Below are positions 1 to 10,718 of a stretch of DNA of 64,000 bases, in pieces. Every line of letters begins with the position of its first letter. The first letter of the stretch is position 1. The position numbers were made by a program, and so were the translations under genes. Under the pieces are notes generated by a model that ran no database searches, was not told where the DNA came from, and was given only the letters and a program-made list of their open reading frames with translations. This DNA comes from Beijerinckiaceae bacterium (lineage in GTDB: Bacteria > Pseudomonadota > Alphaproteobacteria > Rhizobiales > Beijerinckiaceae). The DNA is taken from assembly GCA_947478405.1 (NCBI GenBank), contig CANJVX010000008.1, positions 27,733 through 91,732 of the forward strand, written 5' to 3'.

Positions 1-888
1 GGCCATGAAACGCCCACCCAAAAAATGGCTTAAGCCGATATAGCCTTGAAAGCGGCTCATGTGCCAATGCAGCGCATCGAGATTGCGCTCGCGCGCAGCC
101 GTGGCCATGAGCGGGCGCGCGCCAAGTTCAGGGCTGGGCGCAAAACCTTCCATCGGCACTTGCAAGAGCAATTCATGCCCGGCAATCCGCGCCTGATCCG
201 CCTGTTCTTCCACCCGCGGCGCATAAGGAGAAAAAGCAAATGTGATCGCGCCGGGAAGCACTTTTGCGGTCTGCGCGCTGGCCTGCGGATTGATCCCCAT
301 TCCCGTGACCACCAGCGCAAGACGCGGCGCCCCTGGCGCCAAGCGCGCATCCAGGCCCGAAGGGCGTGCATAAACATCAGCCGGGCGCGCACCATCGCGC
401 CCAATGCGCGGCAGCGGACCATGCGGACCTGATGTCATCAGACGTGAATCGGGTGCCCCCGCCAGCACGGTCCCTGAGCGCATATCTTGCGGAACACGGA
501 TGACAATCGGCTCTGCACTTTCTGAGCCATTGCGCCGAATGACTTTTACACCCGCGTCTTGATCAACCGTCGGCGAGATGATGCGCACACCCGGTGAGAC
601 AGAGACAACACGATCCTCTTCGATATTTTGCGAGGCGATGCCGGGTAAATCCGGAACAGAAATGCGGCGCGGCGGCGCATAATCAACGGAAGCTGCAAGC
701 GGCGGTGTGGGAAGGGGCGCCGCCACACGATCCGTGACAAAGATAAAAGCGAGGATACTGACCGCGATCACGCCAATCCCGGAGAGTGCAACAGCACGCA
801 AAGGAATATCGCGCTCACGCCATTGCCGCGGCGCCGTCTGTGATGGCGGGGCATAACCTAGCGGCCTGTCGAGATCGTCGGCGCTCAT
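1..888 (-). CDS. Divergent polysaccharide deacetylase family protein (3' end outside window)
   Basis: Not in the ORF track because the frame runs off the left edge; I translated it from ATG at 888 and it stays open for 296 codons to base 1. Residues 31-52 form a single membrane segment, followed by a Pro/Ala-rich stretch, and from about residue 188 the fold typical of the family begins (ALVVTGMGIN, AFSPYAP, AGHELLLQVPMEGF). The family is related to NodB-type deacetylases but has diverged active sites; its substrate is not settled and a role at the envelope is inferred. It lies 147 bases downstream of ctpA on the same strand, the usual arrangement in Rhizobiales. The family call is firm, the function is not. 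Confidence 0.85.
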   Translation of the reverse strand, partial: MSADDLDRPLGYAPPSQTAPRQWRERDIPLRAVALSGIGVIAVSILAFIFVTDRVAAPLPTPPLAASVDYAPPRRISVPDLPGIASQNIEEDRVVSVSPGVRIISPTVDQDAGVKVIRRNGSESAEPIVIRVPQDMRSGTVLAGAPDSRLMTSGPHGPLPRIGRDGARPADVYARPSGLDARLAPGAPRLALVVTGMGINPQASAQTAKVLPGAITFAFSPYAPRVEEQADQARIAGHELLLQVPMEGFAPSPELGARPLMATAARERNLDALHWHMSRFQGYIGLSHFLGGRFMA

Positions 889-944
889 GCACATCTCAAT
901 CGGCTTGAAAACCGGCAATGAGCCGGACGCCTGATATTTTAAAA

Positions 945-991
945 TGAATCAAAGGGCCTAGGTGCCGAACATCAAGGCGAAACCTAGGCCC
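945..991 (-). terminator. Stem-loop after ctpA
   Basis: A perfect 10-base inverted repeat, GGGCCTAGGT (954-963) and ACCTAGGCCC (982-991), with an 18-base loop. Read on the minus strand it is followed by TTTGATTCATTTT, so it may end part of the ctpA transcript. The long loop and broken T-run make it a modest candidate. It occupies most of the gap between ctpA and the deacetylase gene. Confidence 0.5.
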
Positions 992-1035
992 AATCTAAAA
1001 TGACATGACAACAAATACGCAGAAGATGCACAAAC

Positions 1036-2370
1036 TTATTTGACTGTGCGTTCGGCCGCCTTCGCGGGCTCGCTCGCTTGCGCCTTTGTGTAAGTGCCGC
1101 GCAACATGTCGAGAGCGGCCTTCAATTGCTTGTCGTTCTTGGGGTCGGGCGGCACATAGGCTTGCGAACCGCTCTTCTCTTCTTCGCCATTTTTCAAATG
1201 GCCCTTCAGAGAGGCTTCGCCCTTCGTGTCATCCTTGCCTTTCAACTCATCAGGCACATCCTGCAAAATCTGGATATCCGGATCTATGCCCTTGGCCTGA
1301 ATCGAGCGGCCAGACGGTGTATAGTAACGCGCCGTGGTGAGGCGCAGCGCGCCATTGGCTTGGCCAAGCGGAATGATCGTCTGTACCGAGCCTTTGCCGA
1401 AGGAACGCGTGCCGACAATCGTTGCACGCTTGTGATCCTGCAGCGCACCTGCAACGATTTCCGACGCCGAAGCAGAACCGCCGTTGATCAGCACGATCAA
1501 CGGCTTGCCCTTCGACAAGTCACCGGGGCGGGCATTGTAGCGCTGGGTTTCATCCGCATTGCGGCCGCGCGTCGAGACGATTTCGCCATGGCTCAGGAAG
1601 GCATTCGACACAGCAATCGATTGATCAAGCAGGCCGCCGGGATTGTTGCGCAGATCAAGAATATAGCCCTTGAACTTATCGCCCGGTACGTCGGCATTGA
1701 ACTTGCTGATCGCGGTCTTCACGCCATCATAGGTCTGCTCGTTGAATTGTGTGATGCGGATATAGCCAACATCATCACCTTCCTGGCGGAAGCGCACGGA
1801 GCGGATCTGAATCACTGCGCGGGTAATGGCGACTTCCTGACTGTCGCGCGAGGCGCCCCGCAGGATCGTCAGCTTCACTTGTGTATTGACAGCGCCGCGC
1901 ATCTTGTCGACGGCCTGATTGAGCGTCATGCCCTGCACGCTCTCGCCATCGATGGCTGAAATAATATCGCCCGACATAATGCCCGCACGCGCGGCCGGCG
2001 TTTCATCAATCGGCGTGACAACTTTCACAAGCCCGTCTTCCTGCGTGACTTCGATGCCAAGACCACCAAATTCGCCGCGCGTCTGCACCTGCATGTCGCG
2101 GAAGCTTTTGGCATCCATATAGCTCGAATGGGGATCGAGCGAGGTGAGCATGCCCGAGACTGCCGCTTCGATGAGCTTTTGCTCATTGGGCTTCTCGACA
2201 TAATCGGAGCGGATTTTTTCAAAAACGTCGCCAAAGAGATTGAGGTTCTTGTAGGTGTCGGAGACCGCCGCATTGGCGGTGCCCGAGAAATAGAAATGCG
2301 TCTGCGCCCCGACCAAAACAGTCGTTGCGCCCAGAGCTGCGCCCAGCATGACAAGAGAAATCTTGCGCAT
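1036..2370 (-). CDS. ctpA: Carboxy-terminal processing peptidase, S41 family
   Basis: Periplasmic serine protease of the CtpA/Prc family. I start it at ATG 2370 (444 residues), not at the track's 2409, because this puts a signal peptide (MRKISLVMLGAALGAT) at the N-terminus and makes the start overlap the envC stop by one base (TAATG). A PDZ domain spans roughly residues 85-170. The protease core follows, with GGSASASEI carrying the likely catalytic Ser near 301 and GTRSFGKGS carrying the Lys near 326, 25 residues apart as in the family. The C-terminal 60 residues are Lys/Glu-rich. The coupling to the EnvC-like activator suggests a role in controlling peptidoglycan hydrolases; that part is inference. 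Confidence 0.95.
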   Translation of the reverse strand: MRKISLVMLGAALGATTVLVGAQTHFYFSGTANAAVSDTYKNLNLFGDVFEKIRSDYVEKPNEQKLIEAAVSGMLTSLDPHSSYMDAKSFRDMQVQTRGEFGGLGIEVTQEDGLVKVVTPIDETPAARAGIMSGDIISAIDGESVQGMTLNQAVDKMRGAVNTQVKLTILRGASRDSQEVAITRAVIQIRSVRFRQEGDDVGYIRITQFNEQTYDGVKTAISKFNADVPGDKFKGYILDLRNNPGGLLDQSIAVSNAFLSHGEIVSTRGRNADETQRYNARPGDLSKGKPLIVLINGGSASASEIVAGALQDHKRATIVGTRSFGKGSVQTIIPLGQANGALRLTTARYYTPSGRSIQAKGIDPDIQILQDVPDELKGKDDTKGEASLKGHLKNGEEEKSGSQAYVPPDPKNDKQLKAALDMLRGTYTKAQASEPAKAAERTVK

Positions 2371-3665
2371 TATCCGCGAACCTTTTCCATCTCGGCCTTT
2401 GCCCACCATGGGCCCGGATCGATGGCCATTCCGTCTTTTCTGAACTCAACATAGAGAATGGGCTGCGATGCGCCAAGAGCAAGAGCCGTCGCCAGTGCCG
2501 TTCTAGCCGTTCCGTCACCCATGGTCGCCACAGGCTCCCCAGCCAGCACGAATTGGCCAACCTCGACATTGATCCGCTCCATGCCGGCGAGCACAACATA
2601 GTACCCACCGCCGGCATTGATGATCAAGAGTTGGCCATAAGTGCGGTAGGGGCCCGAGAAAGCGACCCAGCCATCTGCTGGTGAGGCAACAGGAGACCCC
2701 GGACGGGTGGCCAGAGAAAGCCCCTTCTCCACCCCGCCGATTCCGTCAGTCACCCCGTAAGTCTTGACGATCTTTCCTAAAACCGGAATCAACAACAGGC
2801 CCTTGGCATCCGCAAACGCAATTTTGGGCGACAGGCGCGCCGGATCGCCAAAGGGCAAAGAGGCGACGCGTTGGTTCTTCACTTGTGCCGCATCTGCGGC
2901 CCTGGCCTGCTCAGCTGCACGACCGGCGGCCGGAATTTCTGTTTCGGAGCGGGAAATGAGGTCCTTGAAGTCCGGCGATTGTTTTGCCAGTTCTGCGAGG
3001 CGCTGGCGCTGTTCGGCCAGTTTCTGCTCAGCCTCTTTCAGGGCGCCTTGCCGGGCAGTAACCAAAGCCGACAGCTTTTCATTGTCGCGCACAAAGGTCT
3101 GCGCCTCTGCGGCAAGGCGTTCTTTTTCAAGCGCAATATTCTTACGAAGCTCAACCAGCTCGTTGAGATCGGTGGCCAGCGATTGAGCTTCGGAGCGCAA
3201 TTCGGGAAGCACAGCGCCCAGCATCATGGCCGAGCGGATCGAGCGCAAAGCATCTTCTGGCGAAGCCAGAACGGCCGGTGGGATCCCGCGGCGCATGCGC
3301 TGCAGGACGGCCAGAACTTCGGCCAAAACAGCGCGGCGGCTTTCCAGCGATTTGCGGATAGCGTCCTCGCTGCCGGTTGCGACATCGAGCCGCTTCTCTA
3401 TCTCCGCCATGCGCGCTTGCGTCTGGCGCATTTTCGAATTGGTTTCGATCAGCGCGGCGTTGAGCCGGGTGCGATCCATACGGATGCCTTCGGCCTCCGC
3501 CTCCAGCGCCCTACGACGCTCGTCGGCGGCGCGCAATTCAGTTTCGATTGCCTTCGGATCGCGCGCGGTCGTCTGTGCCAGCGCGGGCACGGCCAAAGCA
3601 AAGCTCATAGCCAGCAGCCAAAGGCCTGCTGGATGAAGAGCGGAACTTGCACGGGATCGAATCAT
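2370..3665 (-). CDS. Murein hydrolase activator, EnvC-like
   Basis: 431 residues: a signal peptide to about residue 31 (ending ALAQ), long coiled coil from about 35 to 250 with heptad-like Leu/Ala/Glu content, and a C-terminal M23/LytM-type domain from about 300. The domain has PVASPADGWV and GQLLIINAGGGYYVVLAGM, but the metal-binding His positions of active M23 peptidases are replaced, as in EnvC of E. coli, which activates amidases instead of cutting peptidoglycan itself. It therefore probably regulates an amidase during division in the periplasm. The start lies 42 bases past the rlmH stop, and its stop overlaps the ctpA start. Confidence 0.88.
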   Translation of the reverse strand: MIRSRASSALHPAGLWLLAMSFALAVPALAQTTARDPKAIETELRAADERRRALEAEAEGIRMDRTRLNAALIETNSKMRQTQARMAEIEKRLDVATGSEDAIRKSLESRRAVLAEVLAVLQRMRRGIPPAVLASPEDALRSIRSAMMLGAVLPELRSEAQSLATDLNELVELRKNIALEKERLAAEAQTFVRDNEKLSALVTARQGALKEAEQKLAEQRQRLAELAKQSPDFKDLISRSETEIPAAGRAAEQARAADAAQVKNQRVASLPFGDPARLSPKIAFADAKGLLLIPVLGKIVKTYGVTDGIGGVEKGLSLATRPGSPVASPADGWVAFSGPYRTYGQLLIINAGGGYYVVLAGMERINVEVGQFVLAGEPVATMGDGTARTALATALALGASQPILYVEFRKDGMAIDPGPWWAKAEMEKVRG

Positions 3666-3707
3666 GGACCCAGCATAGGCACGGTAATCGCGGCCGCAAC
3701 GAGGCGA

Positions 3708-4190
3708 TTACGCGCGATGATAGGGATGGCCCGACAAAATGGTGAGTGCACGGTAAATCTGCTCCGCCGCCATGATGCGCACGAGCTGATGGGGCCAGGT
3801 CATAGCACCAAAAGCCAGAACCAGCGAAGCTTTGGCGCGCAACTCCGGATCGATCCCGTCAGGCCCGCCGATCAGCAGAGCATAGGCGGAAGCGCCATTG
3901 TCGCGTGCGCTCGCCAGATCTGCCGCAAAGGCCTCGCTGCCCATGGTCTTGCCGCGCTCATCCAGAACGATGAGCCGGGCACCGGCGGGAATGTTAGTTG
4001 TGAGAAGGCGTGCTTCTTCCGCTTTGCGATCTTCGGGACGGCGCGCGCGCGATTCATCGGCCTCGCGCATCTCGACCCCGGTCAAGCCAACGCTTCGCGA
4101 CGAGCCTTGAGCACGTTCAAGATAACGCGCGCAAATTTCTCTCTCTGGGCCGGCTTTCAACCGCCCGATGGCTGACAGGAGGACGCGCAA
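3708..4190 (-). CDS. rlmH: 23S rRNA pseudouridine-1915 N3-methyltransferase
   Basis: 160 residues, the normal length for RlmH (YbeA), a SPOUT-fold methyltransferase that uses S-adenosylmethionine to methylate pseudouridine 1915 in helix 69 of 23S rRNA. Visible signatures are ARLIVLDERGK, ALLIGGPDGI in the knot, and the conserved C-terminal tail GHPYHRA, which contributes to the active site. It follows rsfS by 23 bases, the pairing seen in most bacteria. Confidence 0.95.
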   Translation of the reverse strand: MRVLLSAIGRLKAGPEREICARYLERAQGSSRSVGLTGVEMREADESRARRPEDRKAEEARLLTTNIPAGARLIVLDERGKTMGSEAFAADLASARDNGASAYALLIGGPDGIDPELRAKASLVLAFGAMTWPHQLVRIMAAEQIYRALTILSGHPYHRA

Positions 4191-4213
4191 GAGGCCAGAG
4201 GATCACCACGCCA

Positions 4214-4708
4214 TCAAGCGCGGCGATCAGCCTTCTGTTCGGCCGGACGATCTCCGCTCCACATTTTCTCCAGATTATAAAACTGGCGAACCTCCGGGCG
4301 GAAAAGATGGACGATGACATCGCCTGCATCAACCAGCACCCAATCGCAATGGGGCAGGCCTTCAATGCGGGGCAATTTAAAGCCACCTTCCTTGCAACCC
4401 TTGCTGACGCGATCAGCGATCGCGTTGACATGAGTCGTCGACCGCCCGGTCGCGATAATCATCGCGTCGGCGATCGACGTTTTGCCGTGAAGGTCAATGG
4501 AGAGAACATCCTCGGCCTTCGCATCATCGAGGCTGTTGAGAATGTTGCGTACGAGCAATCCGGTATCGGGTTCAGCCTGAACACGAACCGGTTGGGGCAG
4601 TTTTTCGCCTGCTCCTGCTTGGACCGTGGTTGCCAGAGCCTGTTTCTCCTTCGTGCTGCGCGGCGCGCTGCGCTTCGTCAATGTGGGCGACTTCGCCATG
4701 TGATTCAA
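4214..4708 (-). CDS. rsfS: Ribosomal silencing factor
   Basis: RsfS binds ribosomal protein L14 and blocks subunit joining when nutrients are short. The RsfS core covers about residues 47-150 (ILNSLDDAKAEDVLSIDL, IATGRSTTHVNAIADRV, HCDWVLVDAGDVIVHLF, FYNLEKMW). In front of it is a basic, low-complexity extension of about 45 residues; a start at the fourth residue (MAKSPT) is also possible, but either way the tail is longer than in the E. coli protein. The gene lies 9 bases after nadD and 23 before rlmH, so it is probably read with them. Confidence 0.93.
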   Translation of the reverse strand: MNHMAKSPTLTKRSAPRSTKEKQALATTVQAGAGEKLPQPVRVQAEPDTGLLVRNILNSLDDAKAEDVLSIDLHGKTSIADAMIIATGRSTTHVNAIADRVSKGCKEGGFKLPRIEGLPHCDWVLVDAGDVIVHLFRPEVRQFYNLEKMWSGDRPAEQKADRRA

Positions 4709-4717
4709 CTCTTCTCT

Positions 4718-5437
4718 TCAGAGGGCCGGTTGGCCAATCGACGCAGACACGCCCGAAAACAGTCCTGCGCCCGCGCGGCGAAGCTCGGTCGAGGATATGT
4801 CCGAGCGCCTACCATGCAGAAAAATAAAGGCGGGAGTACGGGCGCGAGCTAAAAGCCGCGCCTCCGTCTCGCCATAGCGGAAACGTGAAAAATAGTGCCC
4901 TGCCCGACTGTTGACGGCCTTCAAGGTCGAACCCGGGCGGTCGATCACCGCCACAGGAACGAGATGGGCAATCTCCTGCCAGCGTTGCCAGTGGTGGAAT
5001 TGGGCGAGATTATCGGCACCCATGAGCCAGACGAAATCCACGCCCGGACAGCGCCGTGTCAGATAAGAAATCGTGTCGTAGGTATAGCGTGTGCCAATCT
5101 CGGCCTCAAAACCGGTGACATCAATCTGCGGATGATCCCCGATGCGCCGCGCTGCGGCCATGCGCGCAGCCAAGGACGGAAGGCCAGCATTTTCCTTCAG
5201 CGGATTGCCAGGCGTAACAATCCACCAGACGCGATCCAGCCGTAGTTTCGACAAAGCAATCTGACTGACCAGCAGATGTCCCTCATGCGGGGGGTTGAAA
5301 GAGCCGCCAAACAGGCCAATGCGCATGCCCTGTTCATGGGGCGGCAAATGGGCCGGCAAACGCGGCGCGCCCTGCGCCGCGATGAAACGCGGCGGTTTGG
5401 CAGGACGGAGCGCCGGTCGCGGCATGTCATGTGTCAC
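4718..5437 (-). CDS. nadD: Nicotinate-nucleotide adenylyltransferase
   Basis: Forms deamido-NAD from nicotinate mononucleotide and ATP. The nucleotidyltransferase signature [11 protein letters not shown] lies near residue 44, with [11 protein letters not shown] in the middle and ISSTELR near the end. The start drawn is a GTG overlapping the proA stop (GTGA); the ATG at 5326 (MRIGLFGG) would remove 37 Pro/Arg-rich residues not needed for the fold and is a serious alternative. The coupling to proA favours the longer form. Confidence 0.94.
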   Translation of the reverse strand: MTHDMPRPALRPAKPPRFIAAQGAPRLPAHLPPHEQGMRIGLFGGSFNPPHEGHLLVSQIALSKLRLDRVWWIVTPGNPLKENAGLPSLAARMAAARRIGDHPQIDVTGFEAEIGTRYTYDTISYLTRRCPGVDFVWLMGADNLAQFHHWQRWQEIAHLVPVAVIDRPGSTLKAVNSRAGHYFSRFRYGETEARLLARARTPAFIFLHGRRSDISSTELRRAGAGLFSGVSASIGQPAL

Positions 5438-6729
5438 GGACGTGTCTGACCATTGCCGCGCACGCGGTATTTAAAGGAGCATAATTGCGCCAGCCCCACA
5501 GGCCCGCGCGCATGCATGCGGCCCGTGGCAATGCCAATCTCAGCCCCAAAACCAAATTCACCGCCATCGGCAAATTGCGTCGAAGCATTGTGCATGACAA
5601 TGGCCGAGTCGACCTCGCTCAAGAAGCGTTCGGCCGCAGCTTTGTCTTCGGTGACAATGCAGTCGGTGTGATGCGAGCCATGTGTCTCGATATGGTCGAT
5701 GGCCTCATCAAGCCCTTCCACCACGCGGCAAGCAATGATGGCATCGAGATATTCGAGCTTCCAGTCTTCATCGGTGGCGGGCACGACGCGAGGATCCGTT
5801 TGCAACGATGCTGCATCACCACGCACTTCACATTTTTCATCAAGCAGCATTTTGACGAGCGGCGCGAGATGGGTCGTCGCGACTGCTTTGTCGACAAGCA
5901 AAGTTTCAGCGGCCCCGCAAATACCTGTGCGCCGCAGCTTGGCATTTCGAACGATGGTTTTGGCCTTTTCGAGATCGGCTGCGCCATGAATATAGACATG
6001 CACAATGCCTTCGAGATGGGCGAAAACCGGCACACGCGCTTCGTCCTGCACGCGTGCGACAAGGCTCTTGCCACCGCGCGGGACAATGACGTCAAGCGCG
6101 CCGCCCAGACCTTTCAGCATTTCGCCCACTGCCGCGCGATCCTTCACCGGTACACGTGAAATGGCAGCTTCCGGCAGACCTGCTTCGCGCAAACCCTGCA
6201 CAAGGCAGGCATGGATGAGTGCGGATGAATGAAGCGAATCTGACCCACCGCGCAGGATGCAGGCATTACCTGCCTTGAGGCAGAGCGCGCCAGCATCCGC
6301 CGTGACATTCGGGCGGCTTTCGTAAATCACGCCAATCACGCCAAGCGGCGTCGACACGCGCTCAATCTTGAGACCATTCGGGCGCTCGAAAACTTCCAGC
6401 ACCTTGCCAACGGGATCTGGCAAGGCGGCTATGGCCTCGACGCCTTTGGCCATAGCCTCAATACGCGCTGCATCGAGCAGCAAGCGATCCAGCATCGCCT
6501 TGGTGGCGCCAGCGGCTGCTGCGGCCTGCATGTCTTGCGCATTGGCCACGATGATGTCTGTCGCGCGCGCGCGCATAGCGGAGGCTGCCGCCAGCAAAGC
6601 CTTGTCCTTCATCTCGCGCGAGCTCAGCGCCACTGCCCGCGCGGCTTTGCGCGCATCGCGTCCCAGCGCCGCCATCAGGGCGGGCACATCTTGCGTAGCT
6701 TGGGGATCAAAAGGCTTGGTCATGGTCAT
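5434..6729 (-). CDS. proA: Glutamate-5-semialdehyde dehydrogenase (gamma-glutamyl phosphate reductase)
   Basis: Second step of proline synthesis: NADPH-dependent reduction of gamma-glutamyl phosphate. 431 residues, close to the usual length, with an aldehyde dehydrogenase fold. [10 protein letters not shown] carries the catalytic Cys near residue 270, and the cofactor region has [13 protein letters not shown]. The first in-frame ATG is used, and MTKPFD two codons on is equally plausible. It lies 27 bases after proB, forming a proBA unit, and its stop overlaps the nadD start. Confidence 0.96.
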   Translation of the reverse strand: MTMTKPFDPQATQDVPALMAALGRDARKAARAVALSSREMKDKALLAAASAMRARATDIIVANAQDMQAAAAAGATKAMLDRLLLDAARIEAMAKGVEAIAALPDPVGKVLEVFERPNGLKIERVSTPLGVIGVIYESRPNVTADAGALCLKAGNACILRGGSDSLHSSALIHACLVQGLREAGLPEAAISRVPVKDRAAVGEMLKGLGGALDVIVPRGGKSLVARVQDEARVPVFAHLEGIVHVYIHGAADLEKAKTIVRNAKLRRTGICGAAETLLVDKAVATTHLAPLVKMLLDEKCEVRGDAASLQTDPRVVPATDEDWKLEYLDAIIACRVVEGLDEAIDHIETHGSHHTDCIVTEDKAAAERFLSEVDSAIVMHNASTQFADGGEFGFGAEIGIATGRMHARGPVGLAQLCSFKYRVRGNGQTRP

Positions 6730-6756
6730 CGATCTAAAAGGAAGTTGGAACGTCTG

Positions 6757-7884
6757 TCACTCGCTGCCGAGCGCCATATCATCACGGTGGATCATCTCGG
6801 CCTGTCCCGGTTCACCCAGAATAGCTTCGATCTCGCGGGAATTGCGACCGGCAATGCGTGCTGCCTCCAGCGCATCATAGGCCACCAAGCCTCGGCCAAT
6901 CTCAGCGCCACGCGCATCGCGAATGATGATGCAATCACCGCGCGCAAAAGACCCTTCAAGGCGCACCACACCGGCGGGCAGGAGACTGGCACCGGCAAGC
7001 AGGGCCTTGGCTGCACCCGCATCAATATGCACCGTGCCGCGCGGTTCCAGCGAGCCGGCAATCCATTTTTTGCGCGCTGTGACCGGATTGGAAGGTGTGA
7101 GAAACCATGTGCAACGACCGCCATCAGCGATGCGCTTCACCGGGTTGATCACGCGCCCATCGGCAATCACCATATGGGTGCCGCCGGTTGTGGCAATTTT
7201 TGCCGCTTCGATCTTGGTGCGCATGCCGCCACGTGACATTTCGCTGGCAGCCCCACCAGCCATGGCTTCGATCTCAGCCGAGATGCGCGGCACAACAGGG
7301 ATAAGCGTGGCTGAGGGATCTTCATGCGGGGGTGCCGTATAAAGCCCGTCAATATCAGACAGGAGCACGAGCAGATCGGCGCTAGCCATGGTCGCGACAC
7401 GCGCGGCCAAGCGATCATTGTCGCCATAGCGGATTTCTGTTGTGGCGACCGTGTCATTTTCATTGATCACGGGCACAGCGCGCAATTCGAGCAATTTGCC
7501 GATGGTTTCACGCGCGTTAAGATAGCGCTGACGCTCTTCCGTGTCATTCAGCGTGACCAGGATTTGCCCTGCCGTAATGCCGCGTGCGCCCAGCACTTCC
7601 GACCAAGTACGCGCCAGAGAAATTTGCCCGACAGCTGCAGCAGCCTGACTTTCTTCCAGACGCAAAGAGCCTTTCGGCAATTTCAAAACCGTGCGGCCCA
7701 GCGCAATTGAGCCCGACGAGACGACAAGCACATCGCGACCCTCACGATGCAGGCCCGCAATATCTTCGGCCAAAGCTTCCAGCCAGTCGCGCTTCAGCGC
7801 GCCCTGCGCCTGATCGACGAGCAGCGACGAGCCGACTTTCACGACGATGCGGCGGAAGTTTTTGAGTGAAGGCAGGGTCGTCAC
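6757..7884 (-). CDS. proB: Glutamate 5-kinase
   Basis: First step of proline synthesis, phosphorylating glutamate with ATP, normally inhibited by proline. 375 residues: an amino acid kinase domain ([12 protein letters not shown] at the start, [29 protein letters not shown]) to about residue 265, then a PUA domain to the end. It lies 10 bases after obgE and 27 before proA, in the obgE-proB-proA order common in Rhizobiales. Confidence 0.96.
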   Translation of the reverse strand: MTTLPSLKNFRRIVVKVGSSLLVDQAQGALKRDWLEALAEDIAGLHREGRDVLVVSSGSIALGRTVLKLPKGSLRLEESQAAAAVGQISLARTWSEVLGARGITAGQILVTLNDTEERQRYLNARETIGKLLELRAVPVINENDTVATTEIRYGDNDRLAARVATMASADLLVLLSDIDGLYTAPPHEDPSATLIPVVPRISAEIEAMAGGAASEMSRGGMRTKIEAAKIATTGGTHMVIADGRVINPVKRIADGGRCTWFLTPSNPVTARKKWIAGSLEPRGTVHIDAGAAKALLAGASLLPAGVVRLEGSFARGDCIIIRDARGAEIGRGLVAYDALEAARIAGRNSREIEAILGEPGQAEMIHRDDMALGSE

Positions 7885-7894
7885 GTCTCAGGCC

Positions 7895-8971
<1,077 letters not shown>

Positions 8972-9005
8972 CTATCCGAGCCAAGGGCGCGGAGCAATGG
9001 AGACG

Positions 9006-9028
9006 CCCGGAACCAACGAGGTTCCGGG
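9006..9028. other. Stem-loop between the GNAT gene and obgE
   Basis: Perfect 9-base inverted repeat CCCGGAACC / GGTTCCGGG with loop AACGA. The minus-strand downstream flank is not T-rich, so it is not a clear intrinsic terminator; it may stabilise or process the obgE transcript. Confidence 0.5.
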
Positions 9029-9057
9029 CCAGAAGGGTTAATGCCAGATGGCATGTT

Positions 9058-9636
9058 TCAGGCCGCCGCCTTGGGCAGAGCGATCCGTCCAGCCACATCA
9101 GCACGCGCCGAGAGCCATTCAGAGCGGGCAATCCGCGCACGCCCGTCAGCCCCCGCTTTCGGGAAACCGCAAGCCGCCAGCACCTTGCCTGCCGCCTCCG
9201 GCGTTTGCTCCGTGAGCCGGGCCTCGATGTCCTGCGCGCCCGATAGCATGAAGGCCATGTCGACAATCGCTTCGATCGCTTCGCGCATCAGCCCCTGCCC
9301 CCAATCAGGGCGGCCGAGCCAATAGCCGAGGACCAGACCGCGGCCATCGCCCTTGGCCTGCACACCTGCCGAGCCGATAAAGGCTGACGGGTCGCTGCGT
9401 GGCGAAAGGGCTAACACTGTGCCCTCGCCTGCCAGATTGACGCGCCGCGCGCCCAAAACAAAATCTTCTGCCTCCCGCGCCCCAAAGGGCGTTTGCAGGC
9501 AGGAGATTCCTTTCGCGACCTCAGGGTCCGAAGCGAGGCGGGCGAAATCGCGCATATCTGCGGCACGCGGCCAGCGCAGCCAGAGGCGGGCGGTCTCGAT
9601 CCGGAACACATCGTCGCGGGTCAGCTCGGGAAACAT
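9058..9636 (-). CDS. GNAT family N-acetyltransferase (RimJ/RimL-like)
   Basis: 192 residues with the Acetyltransf_3 layout: IETARLWLRWPRAADMRDF at the N-terminus, FIGSAGVQ for strands 2-3, and the acetyl-CoA loop region GRPDWGQGLMREAI near residue 110, followed by AGKVLAACGF. It transfers an acetyl group from acetyl-CoA to an unknown amine. In Rhizobiales a GNAT gene commonly lies between rpmA and obgE, which hints at a ribosomal or housekeeping substrate but does not show it. It sits beyond the rplU-rpmA terminator. Confidence 0.88.
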   Translation of the reverse strand: MFPELTRDDVFRIETARLWLRWPRAADMRDFARLASDPEVAKGISCLQTPFGAREAEDFVLGARRVNLAGEGTVLALSPRSDPSAFIGSAGVQAKGDGRGLVLGYWLGRPDWGQGLMREAIEAIVDMAFMLSGAQDIEARLTEQTPEAAGKVLAACGFPKAGADGRARIARSEWLSARADVAGRIALPKAAA

Positions 9637-9680
9637 GGAACAGCTCCAGTTCGAAACGGCGCGCTCTGCGCCAGAAACAC

Positions 9681-9707
9681 AAAAAGGGAAGCGGTCTCCC
9701 GCTTCCC
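9681..9707 (-). terminator. Intrinsic terminator after rpmA
   Basis: On the minus strand a perfect 9-base stem GGGAAGCGG / CCGCTTCCC with a GAGA loop is followed directly by TTTTTGTG. It lies 137 bases past the rpmA stop and 45 bases before the GNAT start, so it separates the ribosomal protein operon from the genes below. Confidence 0.85.
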
Positions 9708-9792
9708 CCAGGTGTCCCCTCGTCGGGGATCGGACTGGTCCGGATCTCTTAGGACTTTTGCCCCTTTCGATCCTTGAGGTTTAAAGAACCTA

Positions 9793-9820
9793 TCCACCGG
9801 GTCTCGCGAGAGTCGGTGGA
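9793..9820. other. Stem-loop in the rpmA 3' region
   Basis: TCCACCG (9793-9799) pairs with CGGTGGA (9814-9820), with an inner self-complementary TCTCGCGAGA. It sits 23 bases past the rpmA stop and has no T-run; it could be an mRNA-stabilising 3' structure. Confidence 0.45.
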
Positions 9821-9843
9821 AGATCTTCATCAAACCACCACCT

Positions 9844-10113
9844 TTATTCAGCTGCCTGCGCTTGCGGCAGAACTTCTACGTAAGCTCGGCCATTCGCCTT
9901 TTTCAGGAAATGGACCTTGCCTTCGACGAGAGCGAAGAGCGTGTGATCGACACCCATGCCGACATTCTTGCCGGGGTGCCATTTTGTGCCGCGCTGACGC
10001 ACGATGATGTTGCCGCCGATGACAGCTTCACCACCGAACTTCTTCACGCCAAGTCGACGACCGTCTGAGTCGCGGCCGTTGCGGGATGAACCGCCTGCCT
10101 TTTTGTGAGCCAT
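9844..10113 (-). CDS. rpmA: 50S ribosomal protein L27
   Basis: 89 residues, complete. It begins [16 protein letters not shown], with the N-terminal tail that reaches the peptidyl transferase centre, and continues [11 protein letters not shown] and HPGKNVGMG, typical of L27. There is no N-terminal cleavage extension of the Firmicutes kind. It is second in the rplU-rpmA operon, 107 bases after rplU. Confidence 0.98.
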   Translation of the reverse strand: MAHKKAGGSSRNGRDSDGRRLGVKKFGGEAVIGGNIIVRQRGTKWHPGKNVGMGVDHTLFALVEGKVHFLKKANGRAYVEVLPQAQAAE

Positions 10114-10220
10114 TGATCTGCTCCGAACCTTGCAGCCCCGCGGTTTGTTCCGAGGGCGAGTGAATGTGAGTTGGACCTTTTATATCGTAAAAAGATCCGT
10201 TCTGAAACCGGTCCGCGCGA

Positions 10221-10535
10221 TCAGTTCGCGGCGATGCCGGTGATGCGCACGATGGTCAGATCCTGACGGTGACCACGCTTGCGCTTCGAATTCTTGCGCC
10301 GACGCTTTTTGAAGGCGATGACCTTGGGGCCGCGTGCCTGAGCGATGATCTCGGCACTGACCTTGGCGCCGGCGACCGTCGGGGCGCCAACATTCATCTT
10401 CTCGCCATCGACGAGCATGAGCACTTCTTCAAACGTCACTTTATCACCGGGAGCTCCGGCAAGCGTCATGACGGTAATCTTGTCTTCGGCGGCAACCTTG
10501 TACTGCTTGCCGCCGGTTTTGATGACTGCGAACAT
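10221..10535 (-). CDS. rplU: 50S ribosomal protein L21
   Basis: 104 residues from ATG 10535 ([14 protein letters not shown]). The track's start at 10673 adds 46 residues encoded by the untranslated leader and is rejected, since L21 begins at this motif across bacteria. The body carries [10 protein letters not shown] and the C-terminal [17 protein letters not shown], which contacts 23S rRNA. It is first in the operon, about 175 bases downstream of a strong sigma-70 type promoter. Confidence 0.97.
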   Translation of the reverse strand: MFAVIKTGGKQYKVAAEDKITVMTLAGAPGDKVTFEEVLMLVDGEKMNVGAPTVAGAKVSAEIIAQARGPKVIAFKKRRRKNSKRKRGHRQDLTIVRITGIAAN

Positions 10536-10718
10536 CGTTTTATCCTCGTGTTCATCTCCGGCTCTGCCCAAGGGTTGACCCTCATGGCGGCCGGCTTCTT
10601 TGCAGATTTGCAAACCAGCGATTTCGCCCCGACACCGCAGCCCGCTCCGGAAGACCTGGAGACCAAAAGGCAAACGAAAAGCGCGGCCTTGTGAGACCGC
10701 GCGCCGAAGCGAGGGGTT
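10536..10718 (-). promoter_or_regulatory. Long 5' leader of rplU-rpmA
   Basis: About 175 bases separate the predicted transcription start from the rplU ATG. Near its start it contains the hairpin GCGCGG (10681-10686) / CCGCGC (10697-10702), and further in, TTTGCA / TGCAAA around a four-base loop. No open frame in it looks coding. A leader of this length could host ribosomal protein feedback, but I recognise no known motif. Confidence 0.4.

Noticed and set aside
57-422. 121-codon minus-strand ORF at the left edge
   Set aside because: Arg-rich and out of frame with the deacetylase gene that I could translate over the same bases from 888 to 1.
1078-1959. 293-codon plus-strand ORF opposite ctpA
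   Set aside because: It is the antisense shadow of a well-conserved gene; the translation has no recognisable domain. The same holds for other long shadows at 8237-9325, 16218-17084, 21864-22952, 38067-39365 and 43740-45296.
9621-9833. 70-codon minus-strand ORF between rpmA and the GNAT gene
   Set aside because: It reads through the rpmA terminator hairpin and has no similarity I can recognise.
10536-10673. N-terminal extension of L21 in the ORF track
   Set aside because: L21 starts at [11 protein letters not shown]; the extra 46 residues fall in the transcribed leader downstream of a good promoter.
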